From Bacteroides sp. CAG:927 (GTDB lineage: Bacteria > Bacteroidota > Bacteroidia > Bacteroidales > Muribaculaceae): a DNA stretch of 64,000 nucleotides. Shown here in pieces: positions 1 through 7,167 of this stretch. The position numbers were made by a program, and so were the translations under genes. The stretch spans positions 1 to 64,000 of the forward strand of contig HF985624.1 in NCBI GenBank assembly GCA_000431155.1, given 5' to 3'. The notes beneath the pieces are model-generated. The model worked only from the letters and a program-made list of their open reading frames with translations, was not told the origin of the DNA and did not search any database. The stretch's first letter is position 1; every line of letters starts with the position of its first letter.

Positions 1-232
1 ATCAAGAGCAATTAACCTACGCTCATTTCCAATAAATTACACTCTTTTCGTAACTTAGATCTACAAAGATACGCAATATTGAATTATCCAAATAATTGTT
101 GCGTTAATGTGTGTTAAAACTATTACAGAGTTGTTACAATAATATGTAATACGCAGATATACAATGGTATGTAATATTTAAATAATAGTTGCAAAAATGT
201 GACGAAACATGAATAATCGTGTTACAGATGGA
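1..232. other. AT-rich intergenic region at left edge
   Basis: No convincing gene lies here. The stretch is far richer in A and T than the tatD gene next to it. It holds a possible leftward promoter, so a gene probably starts to the left of the window. In some Bacteroidales the tatD group is followed by tyrS, but nothing in this window shows that. I see no obvious intrinsic terminator for tatD. Confidence 0.5.
64..91 (-). promoter_or_regulatory. Possible Bacteroidetes promoter reading off the left edge
   Basis: On the minus strand TATCTTTG (71 to 64) matches the TAnnTTTG -7 box, with TTTG about 17 nt upstream (92 to 89). The spacing is shorter than the usual 19-21 nt. Transcription would start near position 58 and run out of the window. 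Confidence 0.4.
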
Positions 233-763
233 TTAGATTTGGTCGGTTTCGCGGAGGAGGCGGTCGGGGGGGATTATGGCGATGGTGGCGGGGTTGTGGC
301 GGGGTCCAAGGCTGAGGTAGAGGCCTTGGCTGAGGAACATGCGGGCAAGAGCGGGTTTGCCACGGAAGCCGTGGATGATCCATGGCTGGGTGGGGCGTAG
401 GGCGGAGTGAAGGGCAAGGATTTCCTGATGGGCGCGGACATCGTGGATGATGAGAGGCTTGGAGAAGCGTTCGCTAAGGGCGATGTGTCGTCGGAATGCG
501 TCAAGCTGTACTTGAAAGGGTACGGCGGTTTGTTTGTCAAGGCCGGTTTCACCTATAGCTACGACATCGGGGCGTGCGGCGAGTGATTCAAGTTGCTGCC
601 ATTGGTCGGGCGAAGCGTCGGCGGTGTGCCACGGGTGTATGCCGACGCTGTAGGTGTAGCCCTGAGGCATGGGGTCGCCCGGGTAGCGGTTGACAACGGC
701 GTCGTGCTTTAATATATGTGTGTGGGCATCGGATACGCCAAAAAGATTGCTGCACATGGTCAT
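233..763 (-). CDS. tatD: TatD family metal-dependent hydrolase, C-terminally short
   Basis: A TIM-barrel metal-dependent hydrolase of the TatD family, whose members act as DNases and in quality control. The metal ligands are visible: DAHTH near residues 12-16, GETGLD with E72, H107, H131 in the HGFRG segment, and the last Asp, D174. The protein stops two residues after that Asp, at 176. Family members normally run on for some 30-80 more residues that close the barrel and form the last helices. The sequence downstream is AT-rich, and I see no frame in it that would restore the end. It overlaps yidD by 4 nt and is last in its operon. It is either a shortened but folded variant or a decaying gene. 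Confidence 0.8.
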   Translation of the reverse strand: MTMCSNLFGVSDAHTHILKHDAVVNRYPGDPMPQGYTYSVGIHPWHTADASPDQWQQLESLAARPDVVAIGETGLDKQTAVPFQVQLDAFRRHIALSERFSKPLIIHDVRAHQEILALHSALRPTQPWIIHGFRGKPALARMFLSQGLYLSLGPRHNPATIAIIPPDRLLRETDQI

Positions 764-1002
764 GGCACGGGGTCATACCCGCTTCCTCCCCACGGATGGC
801 AACGAAGGATGCGCCGGATGGCGAGCCAAGAGCCCTTGATGGGGCCGTACTTGCGCAGGGCTTCGATGGCGTACTGGCTGCAGGTGGGCACAAAGCGGCA
901 GCTTGGGGGCGTGAAGGGGGAGATGCACGCCTTGTAGAAATAAATGGGGATGAGCATAATGCCGACTATGACGCGGCGCAGGAGGTCAACAAGCGTTTTC
1001 AT
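760..1002 (-). CDS. yidD: Membrane protein insertion efficiency factor YidD
   Basis: A small (80 aa) inner membrane-associated protein that helps YidC insert membrane proteins. The family signature is clear: a hydrophobic N-terminus, then a CISPF segment, TCSQYA, a GSW...RILRCHPW segment and the GGxGYDPVP end. Length is normal. It overlaps rnpA upstream and tatD downstream by 4 nt each, so translation is probably coupled. The rnpA-yidD pairing is an old and widespread association, although here rpmH is not next to it. Confidence 0.93.
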   Translation of the reverse strand: MKTLVDLLRRVIVGIMLIPIYFYKACISPFTPPSCRFVPTCSQYAIEALRKYGPIKGSWLAIRRILRCHPWGGSGYDPVP

Positions 1003-1397
1003 CGGGGGAGGACGGCTTGGGAGATGGAGGAAAGCATTTTGGTCATGGCGCGCAGTGTCTTGGGGTAGGGTGTGACGGCGTCGGCCACATATATAAAGGC
1101 AATGTCAATGCCGGGACAAGGAGAGGGGAGGAGGTGACGGCTGAGACGGTATGCCTCGCGGCATCTGCGGCGCATCTGCACACGGTCCACGGCGTGGCGC
1201 AGGCGTTTTTTTGGCACGGAGATGAGGAATTGCGCCACCTCGGGGCGATGGGGATTGACGGACCAGACCACGCGCCAAGGGTATGCCATAACGGCAGCCA
1301 CCGGAGAGTCGGAAGAGACGCTCCGGGGGCTAAATAATCGTTCAATAGCCGTTAGGCTACGAAGTTTTTCTTTTTTGTATAAACGCAGAGAGTTCAC
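999..1397 (-). CDS. rnpA: Ribonuclease P protein component
   Basis: The protein subunit of RNase P, which helps the catalytic RNA bind and cut the 5' leader of pre-tRNAs. Length (132 aa) and the VPKKRLRHAVDR...CREAYRL core fit the family. One feature is odd: the signature usually written RNRxKR reads R72-V-Q-M-R-R here, so the Asn and second Arg that help bind RNA are replaced, while the downstream REAYR is kept. The gene overlaps hemD and yidD by 4 nt each. The identity is firm; the effect of the substitutions is unknown. Confidence 0.9.
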   Translation of the reverse strand: MNSLRLYKKEKLRSLTAIERLFSPRSVSSDSPVAAVMAYPWRVVWSVNPHRPEVAQFLISVPKKRLRHAVDRVQMRRRCREAYRLSRHLLPSPCPGIDIAFIYVADAVTPYPKTLRAMTKMLSSISQAVLPR

Positions 1398-2146
1398 TTT
1401 TTCTGCTCTTCGCGCAGGTAATTGTCAAGAGCTGCGGTCATTGATGGCGCTTTGACGGACGGGGCCTCGATGTCGAGTCGGAGTCCGGCATCCTTAACGG
1501 CCTGTGCGGTAGAGGCACCGAAGCATCCGATGCGGATGTCGTTCTGCTCAAACTTGGGGAAGTTTTTGAGCAGAGAGGTGATGCCGGCGGGGCTGAAGAA
1601 GAGGAGCATATCGTAATCGAAAGGCTCATCGGGACCGAAGTCGTTGCTGACGGTGCGGTACATCACGGCTTTGGTGTAGTTGATGTTGTTGGCATCAAGG
1701 ATGTTGGCATCATCGTTGTGCACATCGCTGACAGCGAAGATGAATTTTTCTTTTTTGTGCTTAACAAGAGATGCAACAAGCTGTGGATCATCAAGATGCC
1801 CAGTAAGACCGTGAAATATCTTGCGCTTGCGGTAGGGGATGTATTTCTGCAAGTAAAGGGCGATAGCTTCGGTGGTGCAGAAATATTTCATTGTGTCGGG
1901 GATATTGACGCGCATTTCTTCACAGAGGCGGAAGAAATGGTCAATAGCAGTGCGTGCCGTAAAGATAATTGCGGTGAAGTCGGATATCGAAATCTTGGAC
2001 TGGCGGAATTCTTTGGCAGACAGCCCTTCTACTTTGATAAAGGGGCGGAACTCAATCTGAACGCCATATTTCTCGGCAATTTCATAATAGGGTGATTTGT
2101 CCGACGACGGTTTGGGCTGAGATACTAATACCTTCTTAACTTTCAC
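1394..2146 (-). CDS. hemD: Uroporphyrinogen-III synthase
   Basis: Predicted to cyclise hydroxymethylbilane to uroporphyrinogen III in tetrapyrrole synthesis. The family has little sequence conservation. The call rests on length (250 aa), the KVLVSQPKP-type N-terminus, the IIFTARTAIDHFF and LLFFSPAGITSLL segments, and the IGCFGASTAQAVKDAGLR segment near the end, which is the most typical HemD stretch. It lies 27 nt after the DUF4271 gene and overlaps rnpA by 4 nt. This DUF4271-hemD-rnpA-yidD order recurs in Bacteroidales. No other haem genes are in the window. Confidence 0.85.
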   Translation of the reverse strand: MKVKKVLVSQPKPSSDKSPYYEIAEKYGVQIEFRPFIKVEGLSAKEFRQSKISISDFTAIIFTARTAIDHFFRLCEEMRVNIPDTMKYFCTTEAIALYLQKYIPYRKRKIFHGLTGHLDDPQLVASLVKHKKEKFIFAVSDVHNDDANILDANNINYTKAVMYRTVSNDFGPDEPFDYDMLLFFSPAGITSLLKNFPKFEQNDIRIGCFGASTAQAVKDAGLRLDIEAPSVKAPSMTAALDNYLREEQKK

Positions 2147-2173
2147 GTGAATAAAATAGATATGTGATTTAAG

Positions 2174-2995
2174 TCATTGTGCGAAATAGCGGGCCAGTTT
2201 GAAAAGGACAAGCGGGGGTGCTATTTCCAGGGTGCAAAGGTACAAAATAAAGTACACCAGGGAGAATGAATTGATGTAAAAAATCCTAAAACCTTTGCAA
2301 ATAAACAATATCCGGACAAACAGGTATAGCACTGCAGCAATAGCGGCAACGGTCATTGCCGTGCCGGGGTTGAAGAGAACCCATAGAGCCGGGATGGTGA
2401 GCGTGATGGTTAGTAGCGACTGGGAGGCGTTGAACCCCTTGAGCCAAAGGCTGCGTGCTCTCGGGGTGGCAAAAATGTAGCCGGTGGCGGAGTATGCCGC
2501 GAGCTGGGCCACGTAGTAGAATGCGGCTACGGAAGTGGCAATGGCTACACCGGCTCCGGCAGACCATCCGGGAGGAACAATGGAGGGGAAAATGGAATAG
2601 ATGATGATGCCCTCCATGACGCAGACGATGAGCGCAAGGGCAAAGACGATGCGCGTTTCGCTGAGGGTGTGGGTGGGGGAGAAGGCGTTGTCGCGGTTTT
2701 TGACGCTCCACAGGTAGTCGGGAAGATTCTTGAGGTAGGTGGAGCAGTGGCGGAAATTGACCGCGAGCATCAGCAGGGCCGTGATGAGTAGGCACATGAC
2801 ACCGGAGTCGTAGCCGGGGAGCATGGCGCGTGGCTGCGGGGTGATGCCCTGCGACCAAGGAATCTTGCCGATGGTGAAGTGCTGCACGGATTCAATCATC
2901 TGCGGGGCCTCGTGGGGACGGCACACCGACGGCTGCCACGGAGCGGGTGCCGGAGCAATGGTGTCGAGAGGTGCGGATGATATGGAATCGGGCAT
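2174..2995 (-). CDS. DUF4271 multi-pass membrane protein
   Basis: A membrane protein of unknown function, 273 aa. After about 75 polar, Pro-rich residues it has roughly six to seven hydrophobic segments (for example LLITALLMLAV, ALIVCVMEGIIIY and VAAIAAVLYLFVRILFI). Length and position directly before hemD match the DUF4271 family. Its ATG shares one base with the stop of the upstream LOG gene (TGATG), so translation is likely coupled. Nothing in the sequence points to a substrate. Confidence 0.75.
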   Translation of the reverse strand: MPDSISSAPLDTIAPAPAPWQPSVCRPHEAPQMIESVQHFTIGKIPWSQGITPQPRAMLPGYDSGVMCLLITALLMLAVNFRHCSTYLKNLPDYLWSVKNRDNAFSPTHTLSETRIVFALALIVCVMEGIIIYSIFPSIVPPGWSAGAGVAIATSVAAFYYVAQLAAYSATGYIFATPRARSLWLKGFNASQSLLTITLTIPALWVLFNPGTAMTVAAIAAVLYLFVRILFICKGFRIFYINSFSLVYFILYLCTLEIAPPLVLFKLARYFAQ

Positions 2996-3570
2996 CAGGA
3001 TATAGTCTGGGTGAATTCGTGCTGTGTAACAGGCTCAAGGGCCATGCTCACAGCCTGAGCCGGGGTGGCGGCTACCTGCCAGAGAGCAAGATGCTCACGG
3101 TGCATGAACCCCTGCTCGACAGTGCGCTCAAGCATCTGAATGAGCGGATCAAAGAAGCCGTCGGTGTTGAGGATGACTACCTGTCCGCGAAAGAGGTTGA
3201 GCTTGCGCCAAGTGATGATTTCGGTCAGCTCCTCAAGTGTGCCAATGCCTCCGGGGAGAGCTATGGCGGCTGAACTCAGGGATGCCATGCGGCTTTTGCG
3301 TGCATGCATTGAAGGCTCGCATATCATTTGTGAAAGGCCGGGGTGCTGCCATCCTTTCTGCACCATGAAATCGGGGAGTACCCCAATGGCCTGTCCTCCC
3401 TGACTGAGTGCGCCGTCAATGGCGCAGCGCATGAGACCGGCCTTGCCACCGCCGCATACCAAATCGGCCCCGGCAAGTGCGATAAGGCGGCCACATTCAA
3501 AAGCGGCATCCTTGTATGCCTGCGGAATGTTTTCGCTTGAAGCTCCGTAAATGCAAATAGCTTGGTTCAT
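2995..3570 (-). CDS. LOG family protein (nucleoside 5'-monophosphate phosphoribohydrolase type)
   Basis: A Rossmann-fold protein of the lysine decarboxylase-like LOG family (TIGR00730), which releases a base from nucleoside monophosphates; in plants it activates cytokinins. The diagnostic motif PGGIGTLEE is at residues 106-114, the nucleotide-binding GGG at 40-42, and the upstream Arg-Met pair at R94-M95. Length (191 aa) is typical. It is first in the leftward operon, and its ATG lies 4 nt after a TAnnTTTG box, so the mRNA may be leaderless. The substrate in bacteria is unsettled. Confidence 0.88.
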   Translation of the reverse strand: MNQAICIYGASSENIPQAYKDAAFECGRLIALAGADLVCGGGKAGLMRCAIDGALSQGGQAIGVLPDFMVQKGWQHPGLSQMICEPSMHARKSRMASLSSAAIALPGGIGTLEELTEIITWRKLNLFRGQVVILNTDGFFDPLIQMLERTVEQGFMHREHLALWQVAATPAQAVSMALEPVTQHEFTQTIS

Positions 3571-3574
3571 GATG

Positions 3575-3582
3575 CAAAATTA
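3575..3582 (-). promoter_or_regulatory. -7 box of the LOG-tatD operon
   Basis: The minus strand reads TAATTTTG, a full match to TAnnTTTG, ending 4 nt before the ATG at 3570. No good -33 TTG sits at the usual distance. It lies back to back with the promoter of the radical SAM gene, the two boxes only 12 nt apart. Confidence 0.55.
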
Positions 3583-3594
3583 GTACTTTTTTCA

Positions 3595-3602
3595 TACATT
3601 TG
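3595..3602 (+). promoter_or_regulatory. -7 box of the radical SAM gene
   Basis: TACATTTG matches TAnnTTTG exactly and ends 4 nt before the chosen ATG at 3607. It supports that start over the in-frame ATG at 3562, which lies upstream of the box. Transcription would begin at or next to the start codon. Confidence 0.55.
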
Positions 3603-3606
3603 CGCT

Positions 3607-4383
3607 ATGCAAACCGTACTGTTTCATTCCACCATATTCGGACCTATCCATTCACGCCGTCTGGGCACCTCGCTGGGCGTGAACCTGTCGCCGGTGGACG
3701 GCAAGGTGTGCTCGTTTGACTGCCTGTACTGCGAGGCAGGGTTCAATGCGCAGGGACCCGGCAAATCGGGTTTGCCGGAGCGCGCAACAGTGAAGCGCGA
3801 GCTGGAACAGAAGCTCAAAGCGATGAAAAACGAGGGTGCCACGCTGGATGTAATCACCTTTTCGGGAAACGGGGAACCGACACTTCACCCGGAGTTTGAG
3901 GGGATAATAGACGATACGACAGAGCTGCGCGACAAATATTTTCCGGGAGTGAAGATCTCGGTGCTGTGCAACTCCACGCGGCTGGACCGCGAGGATGTGT
4001 GCCGCGCACTTCGGAAGGTGGACAACAACATACTGAAACTTGACTCGGCCATAACCGCGACGATGCGCAGGATAGACCGTCCCAACTCGCCGGCATTCAC
4101 GAGCGACGGGGTCATAGAGCAGATAGCGCGGTTCGGAAGCCAGTGCATAGTGCAGACAATGATGCTGCGCGGAGAGTACGATGGGCAGAAGATAGACAAC
4201 ACCACCAATGAGGAGGTGGAAGCACTGATAGAGGCTTACCGGCGGATAGGTCCCCGCGAGGTGATGCTCTACTCTCTGGACCGCAAAACGCCGGCGCAGC
4301 ATCTGCAAAAAGTGCCTAAAAAGGAGCTTGAGCGGATAGCTGACAGGATACGCGCCAACGGCATAAAGGTGGAGGTGGCATGA
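3607..4383 (+). CDS. Radical SAM protein (COG0731-like)
   Basis: A radical SAM enzyme, 258 aa. The 4Fe-4S cluster cysteines are C35, C39 and C42 in the spacing CxxxCxxC, followed by the SAM-binding region and a TFSGNGEPT segment, the family's GGE-like motif. The N-terminus FGPIHSRRLGTSLGVNL is typical of COG0731 proteins related to wyosine-type tRNA enzymes; the bacterial members have no agreed reaction. I chose the ATG at 3607 because the family begins there and a promoter box lies just before it. It overlaps the LD-carboxypeptidase by 4 nt. Confidence 0.85.
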   Translation: MQTVLFHSTIFGPIHSRRLGTSLGVNLSPVDGKVCSFDCLYCEAGFNAQGPGKSGLPERATVKRELEQKLKAMKNEGATLDVITFSGNGEPTLHPEFEGIIDDTTELRDKYFPGVKISVLCNSTRLDREDVCRALRKVDNNILKLDSAITATMRRIDRPNSPAFTSDGVIEQIARFGSQCIVQTMMLRGEYDGQKIDNTTNEEVEALIEAYRRIGPREVMLYSLDRKTPAQHLQKVPKKELERIADRIRANGIKVEVA

Positions 4384-5285
4384 GAAGATCGCTGATAGTG
4401 CCTGCCCCGCTTGAGGCGGGAGACAAGATGGTGATACTGTCGCCGTCGGGAGCCACCAACCACGAGAATGTGCACGAAGCCGCAAGAGTGCTTGAGGAGC
4501 ACGGGCTGAGAGTGAGCGTGATGCCTCATGCGCTCGGGCGTAACGGCAGTTACTCAGGGAGCTATTCGGAACGTATGGGCGACCTGACAGATGCCCTGAA
4601 TGATCCGGAGGTGAAAGCGATAATGTGCTCACGGGGGGGTTACGGGGCGGTGCATCTGCTTGAAACGCTTGACGAGCTGCCATTGCGTGAGAATGCCAAA
4701 TGGATAATAGGGTTCAGCGACATATCGTGTCTGCATGCGCTGATGACGCGCCACGGCATAGCAAGCATACATGCCCCGATGACGAAGCATATAGCAGCCA
4801 CCGGCGGCGAGGATGAAGATACACAGGCATTGCTGGGGATGCTGCGCGGCGAAAAGCAACAGTATCATTTCGTTCCACACGGCTATAACCGCACCGGCAC
4901 AGTGAGCGGCACTCTCGTGGGAGGCAACATGGCCGTGCTGTCGGGACTGATGGGAACGCCATTTGACATATACGGCCACGGTGACGTGATATTCATAGAA
5001 GATGTCAGCGAGCCGGTGTACAAGGTGGAGCGCATGATGTATCAGCTGGAACTGGCCGGAGTGTTCCGGCGCATAAAAGGGATGATAGTGGGCAGATTTA
5101 CCAACTACAGCGCGGATGCCGACTCGGAACCGATGGAGGCGATGATACACAGGATAGTGTCGCCCTATGGATTTCCGGTGGCATTTGAAGCTCCGGTGGG
5201 CCATGTGGACCACAATGTGCCGCTGATGGAAAGCGGAAATGTGACGCTGGAGGTAACGCCGGTGGGCGTGACAATCACACAGTAG
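4380..5285 (+). CDS. LD-carboxypeptidase (peptidase S66 family)
   Basis: A serine peptidase of the LdcA/MccF family (301 aa). LdcA cuts the terminal D-Ala from cytoplasmic muropeptide tetrapeptides during wall recycling; MccF cuts microcin C7. The triad can be placed at S113 (GFSDIS), E207 (IEDVSEP) and H275 (GHVDHN), and the SRGGYG loop is at 84-89. There is no signal peptide, which fits a cytoplasmic role. Muropeptide recycling is the likelier job because no microcin genes are nearby. The 3' end overlaps the convergent exchanger gene by 11 nt. Confidence 0.88.
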   Translation: MRRSLIVPAPLEAGDKMVILSPSGATNHENVHEAARVLEEHGLRVSVMPHALGRNGSYSGSYSERMGDLTDALNDPEVKAIMCSRGGYGAVHLLETLDELPLRENAKWIIGFSDISCLHALMTRHGIASIHAPMTKHIAATGGEDEDTQALLGMLRGEKQQYHFVPHGYNRTGTVSGTLVGGNMAVLSGLMGTPFDIYGHGDVIFIEDVSEPVYKVERMMYQLELAGVFRRIKGMIVGRFTNYSADADSEPMEAMIHRIVSPYGFPVAFEAPVGHVDHNVPLMESGNVTLEVTPVGVTITQ

Positions 5286-6249
5286 CCACGAGCCAAGCGG
5301 AATAGGCGATATAGCAGGAGGCCATTATGATTCCCTCGGCGCGGGTGATCTGACGGTGACGGAACTGCCATCCAAAGATAAAGAACATGAGGCTCGCACC
5401 CATGAGCACCCACAAATCGGTGTGGGTGATGCCGTCAAACGGCAACGGGCGCACTACTGCGGCAGTGCCGAGAACCATAAGAACATTGAATATGTTGCTG
5501 CCAATGACATTTCCCACAGCAATTGCAGCCTGATTTTTTGCAGCAGCCACCACCGATGTGGCGAGTTCGGGCAATGAAGTGCCTACCGCCACGATGGTAA
5601 GACCGATTACGGCATCGCTCACACCTATGGCGTGTGCAATGCCTGTGGCACCGCCTACAAATTTGTCACCTCCCCAAACGAGAGCTGCCAGTCCGCCAAT
5701 AACGTACAGTACCGAACGCCATAGGGGGAGACTGATGGAGCTGCTTGCTGTCTCGGCCGGGTCCGTAACGGCCGGATCCTTGCGTCGCGCAGTGGCAAAA
5801 GTGTAGCGCATGAAGAGGATGAAAAATATGAGAAGCAGTATGCCGTCCACGCGGCTGACGATGTTGGGTGTGCCGTCAAGAACAAAGGTATAGCCCAGAG
5901 TGAGGAGTATGACGGAAGATAGTATGACCATGGGAATTTCGGTGGTCATGACACTCTTTTCTATGTTTATGGGGCGGACAATGGCGGTGATGCCGATAAT
6001 GGCAAGGATATTGAAAATATTGCTACCCACCACGTTGCCGACGGCGAGCGGCGCGCTGCCATTGATGGCGGCGACAATGGAGATGACAAGCTCGGGGGTG
6101 GATGTGCCGAAAGCTACAACCGTGAGGCCGATCACGAGGTTGGAGATGCCGAATTTTTTAGCTATGGCCGAAGCTCCGTCGGTGAGGAAGTTTGCCCCGG
6201 CGAGAATCAGTACCAGTCCTAATACGAGCCATAATAAGTTAATCCACAT
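5275..6249 (-). CDS. Calcium/sodium antiporter (CaCA family)
   Basis: A cation/Ca exchanger of the inner membrane, 324 aa, made of two homologous halves. Each half holds the alpha-repeat: GLTVVAFGTSTPEL with GNVVGSNIFN in the first, and GLTIVAVGTSLPEL with GNVIGSNIFN in the second. I placed the start at the MWINLL methionine (6249), not the upstream in-frame ATG, because the extra 51 residues are Ser-rich, unlike the family, and would overlap the EamA gene. It is last in the long leftward unit, 37 nt after the EamA gene. Substrate ions cannot be told from sequence alone. Confidence 0.92.
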   Translation of the reverse strand: MWINLLWLVLGLVLILAGANFLTDGASAIAKKFGISNLVIGLTVVAFGTSTPELVISIVAAINGSAPLAVGNVVGSNIFNILAIIGITAIVRPINIEKSVMTTEIPMVILSSVILLTLGYTFVLDGTPNIVSRVDGILLLIFFILFMRYTFATARRKDPAVTDPAETASSSISLPLWRSVLYVIGGLAALVWGGDKFVGGATGIAHAIGVSDAVIGLTIVAVGTSLPELATSVVAAAKNQAAIAVGNVIGSNIFNVLMVLGTAAVVRPLPFDGITHTDLWVLMGASLMFFIFGWQFRHRQITRAEGIIMASCYIAYSAWLVATV

Positions 6250-6286
6250 AGAAAAAAGAGTTAAAATTGGATGGTTATTGCATAAA

Positions 6287-7165
6287 TCAGAGAGAGCCGA
6301 TGGTGAGGCAGGCGAGGCCGAGAAGCAGGATGCCGAGGTCAATGAGCTTGGTGCGGATGCATTGCTCATGAAGAGCAAGGACACCATAGGCGAACGAGAC
6401 AATGACGCTGCCGCGACGCATCATTGACACTATGGCTATCATGGAACCCGGAAGTGACAGAGCATAGAAATATGCCATGTCGGCAGCGGTGAGAAAGAGA
6501 GCAATGCACGGTATGGCCCAGCGCCATTTGAAAGGACCTACTTTGGCCCGGAACACCGGAGTGCGGAGAAGCACGAGCGTGACTATACCCATTATGATAC
6601 ACTGATATAAGGAGTACCAAGCCTGTACCTGAAGGGGTGAGTAAAGGCGGATGAGGTATTTGTCGTACAGGGCACTGACGGCACCGAGCAGAGTGGCTCC
6701 GATAGACATCCAGAGCCAGTGGGAGCGGCGCAGAGAGAATCCTTCACCGGCACCTATGCGCGAAATCATGTATAGCGACACAATGCCGAGAAGAACACCG
6801 GCCCATTGCCAGATGTTGAGCCGCTCACCGAAGATAATGAGCGCACCGATGAGAACCAGCACGGGGCGGGTGGCATTGATGGGGCCCTGAATGGTGAGGG
6901 GGAGATGCTTAATGGCAAAATAGCCCAGAATCCATGACCCGAGCACGATGACGGCTTTGAGAAGTATATGGGCGTGAGCAATCAGAGGGAGAAAATCGTG
7001 TGGCGAAGAGAGTGACTGCACTATTACCGGACTCAGCAGCAGGGTGCCGAAGAGTGTGTTGAGCCACAGCACAACAGGGACATTGTTGTTCCGAACCGAC
7101 AGTTTTTTGAAAATGTCGTAGAATCCGAGCAACAGAGCCGAAGCGGCTGCAAGCAAAATCCACAT
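6287..7165 (-). CDS. EamA/DMT-superfamily transporter
   Basis: An inner membrane protein of 292 aa with about ten hydrophobic segments in two EamA halves (for example AVIVLGSWILGYFAI in the first and LIDLGILLLGLACLTI at the end). The drug/metabolite transporter superfamily moves small molecules or lipid-linked sugars. It starts 2 nt after the GT4 gene and is followed by the exchanger. Its place among glycosyltransferase and flippase genes allows a role in moving a glycan precursor, but that is inference. Confidence 0.85.
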   Translation of the reverse strand: MWILLAAASALLLGFYDIFKKLSVRNNNVPVVLWLNTLFGTLLLSPVIVQSLSSPHDFLPLIAHAHILLKAVIVLGSWILGYFAIKHLPLTIQGPINATRPVLVLIGALIIFGERLNIWQWAGVLLGIVSLYMISRIGAGEGFSLRRSHWLWMSIGATLLGAVSALYDKYLIRLYSPLQVQAWYSLYQCIIMGIVTLVLLRTPVFRAKVGPFKWRWAIPCIALFLTAADMAYFYALSLPGSMIAIVSMMRRGSVIVSFAYGVLALHEQCIRTKLIDLGILLLGLACLTIGSL

Positions 7166-7167
7166 GG

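Noticed and set aside
716..1068. Short plus-strand frames over yidD and rnpA
   Set aside because: Shadows of the operon on the other strand; no promoter box in that orientation.
3652..4683. A 343-codon minus-strand frame
   Set aside because: Antisense to the radical SAM and LD-carboxypeptidase genes; composition is His/Arg/Pro-rich without domains.
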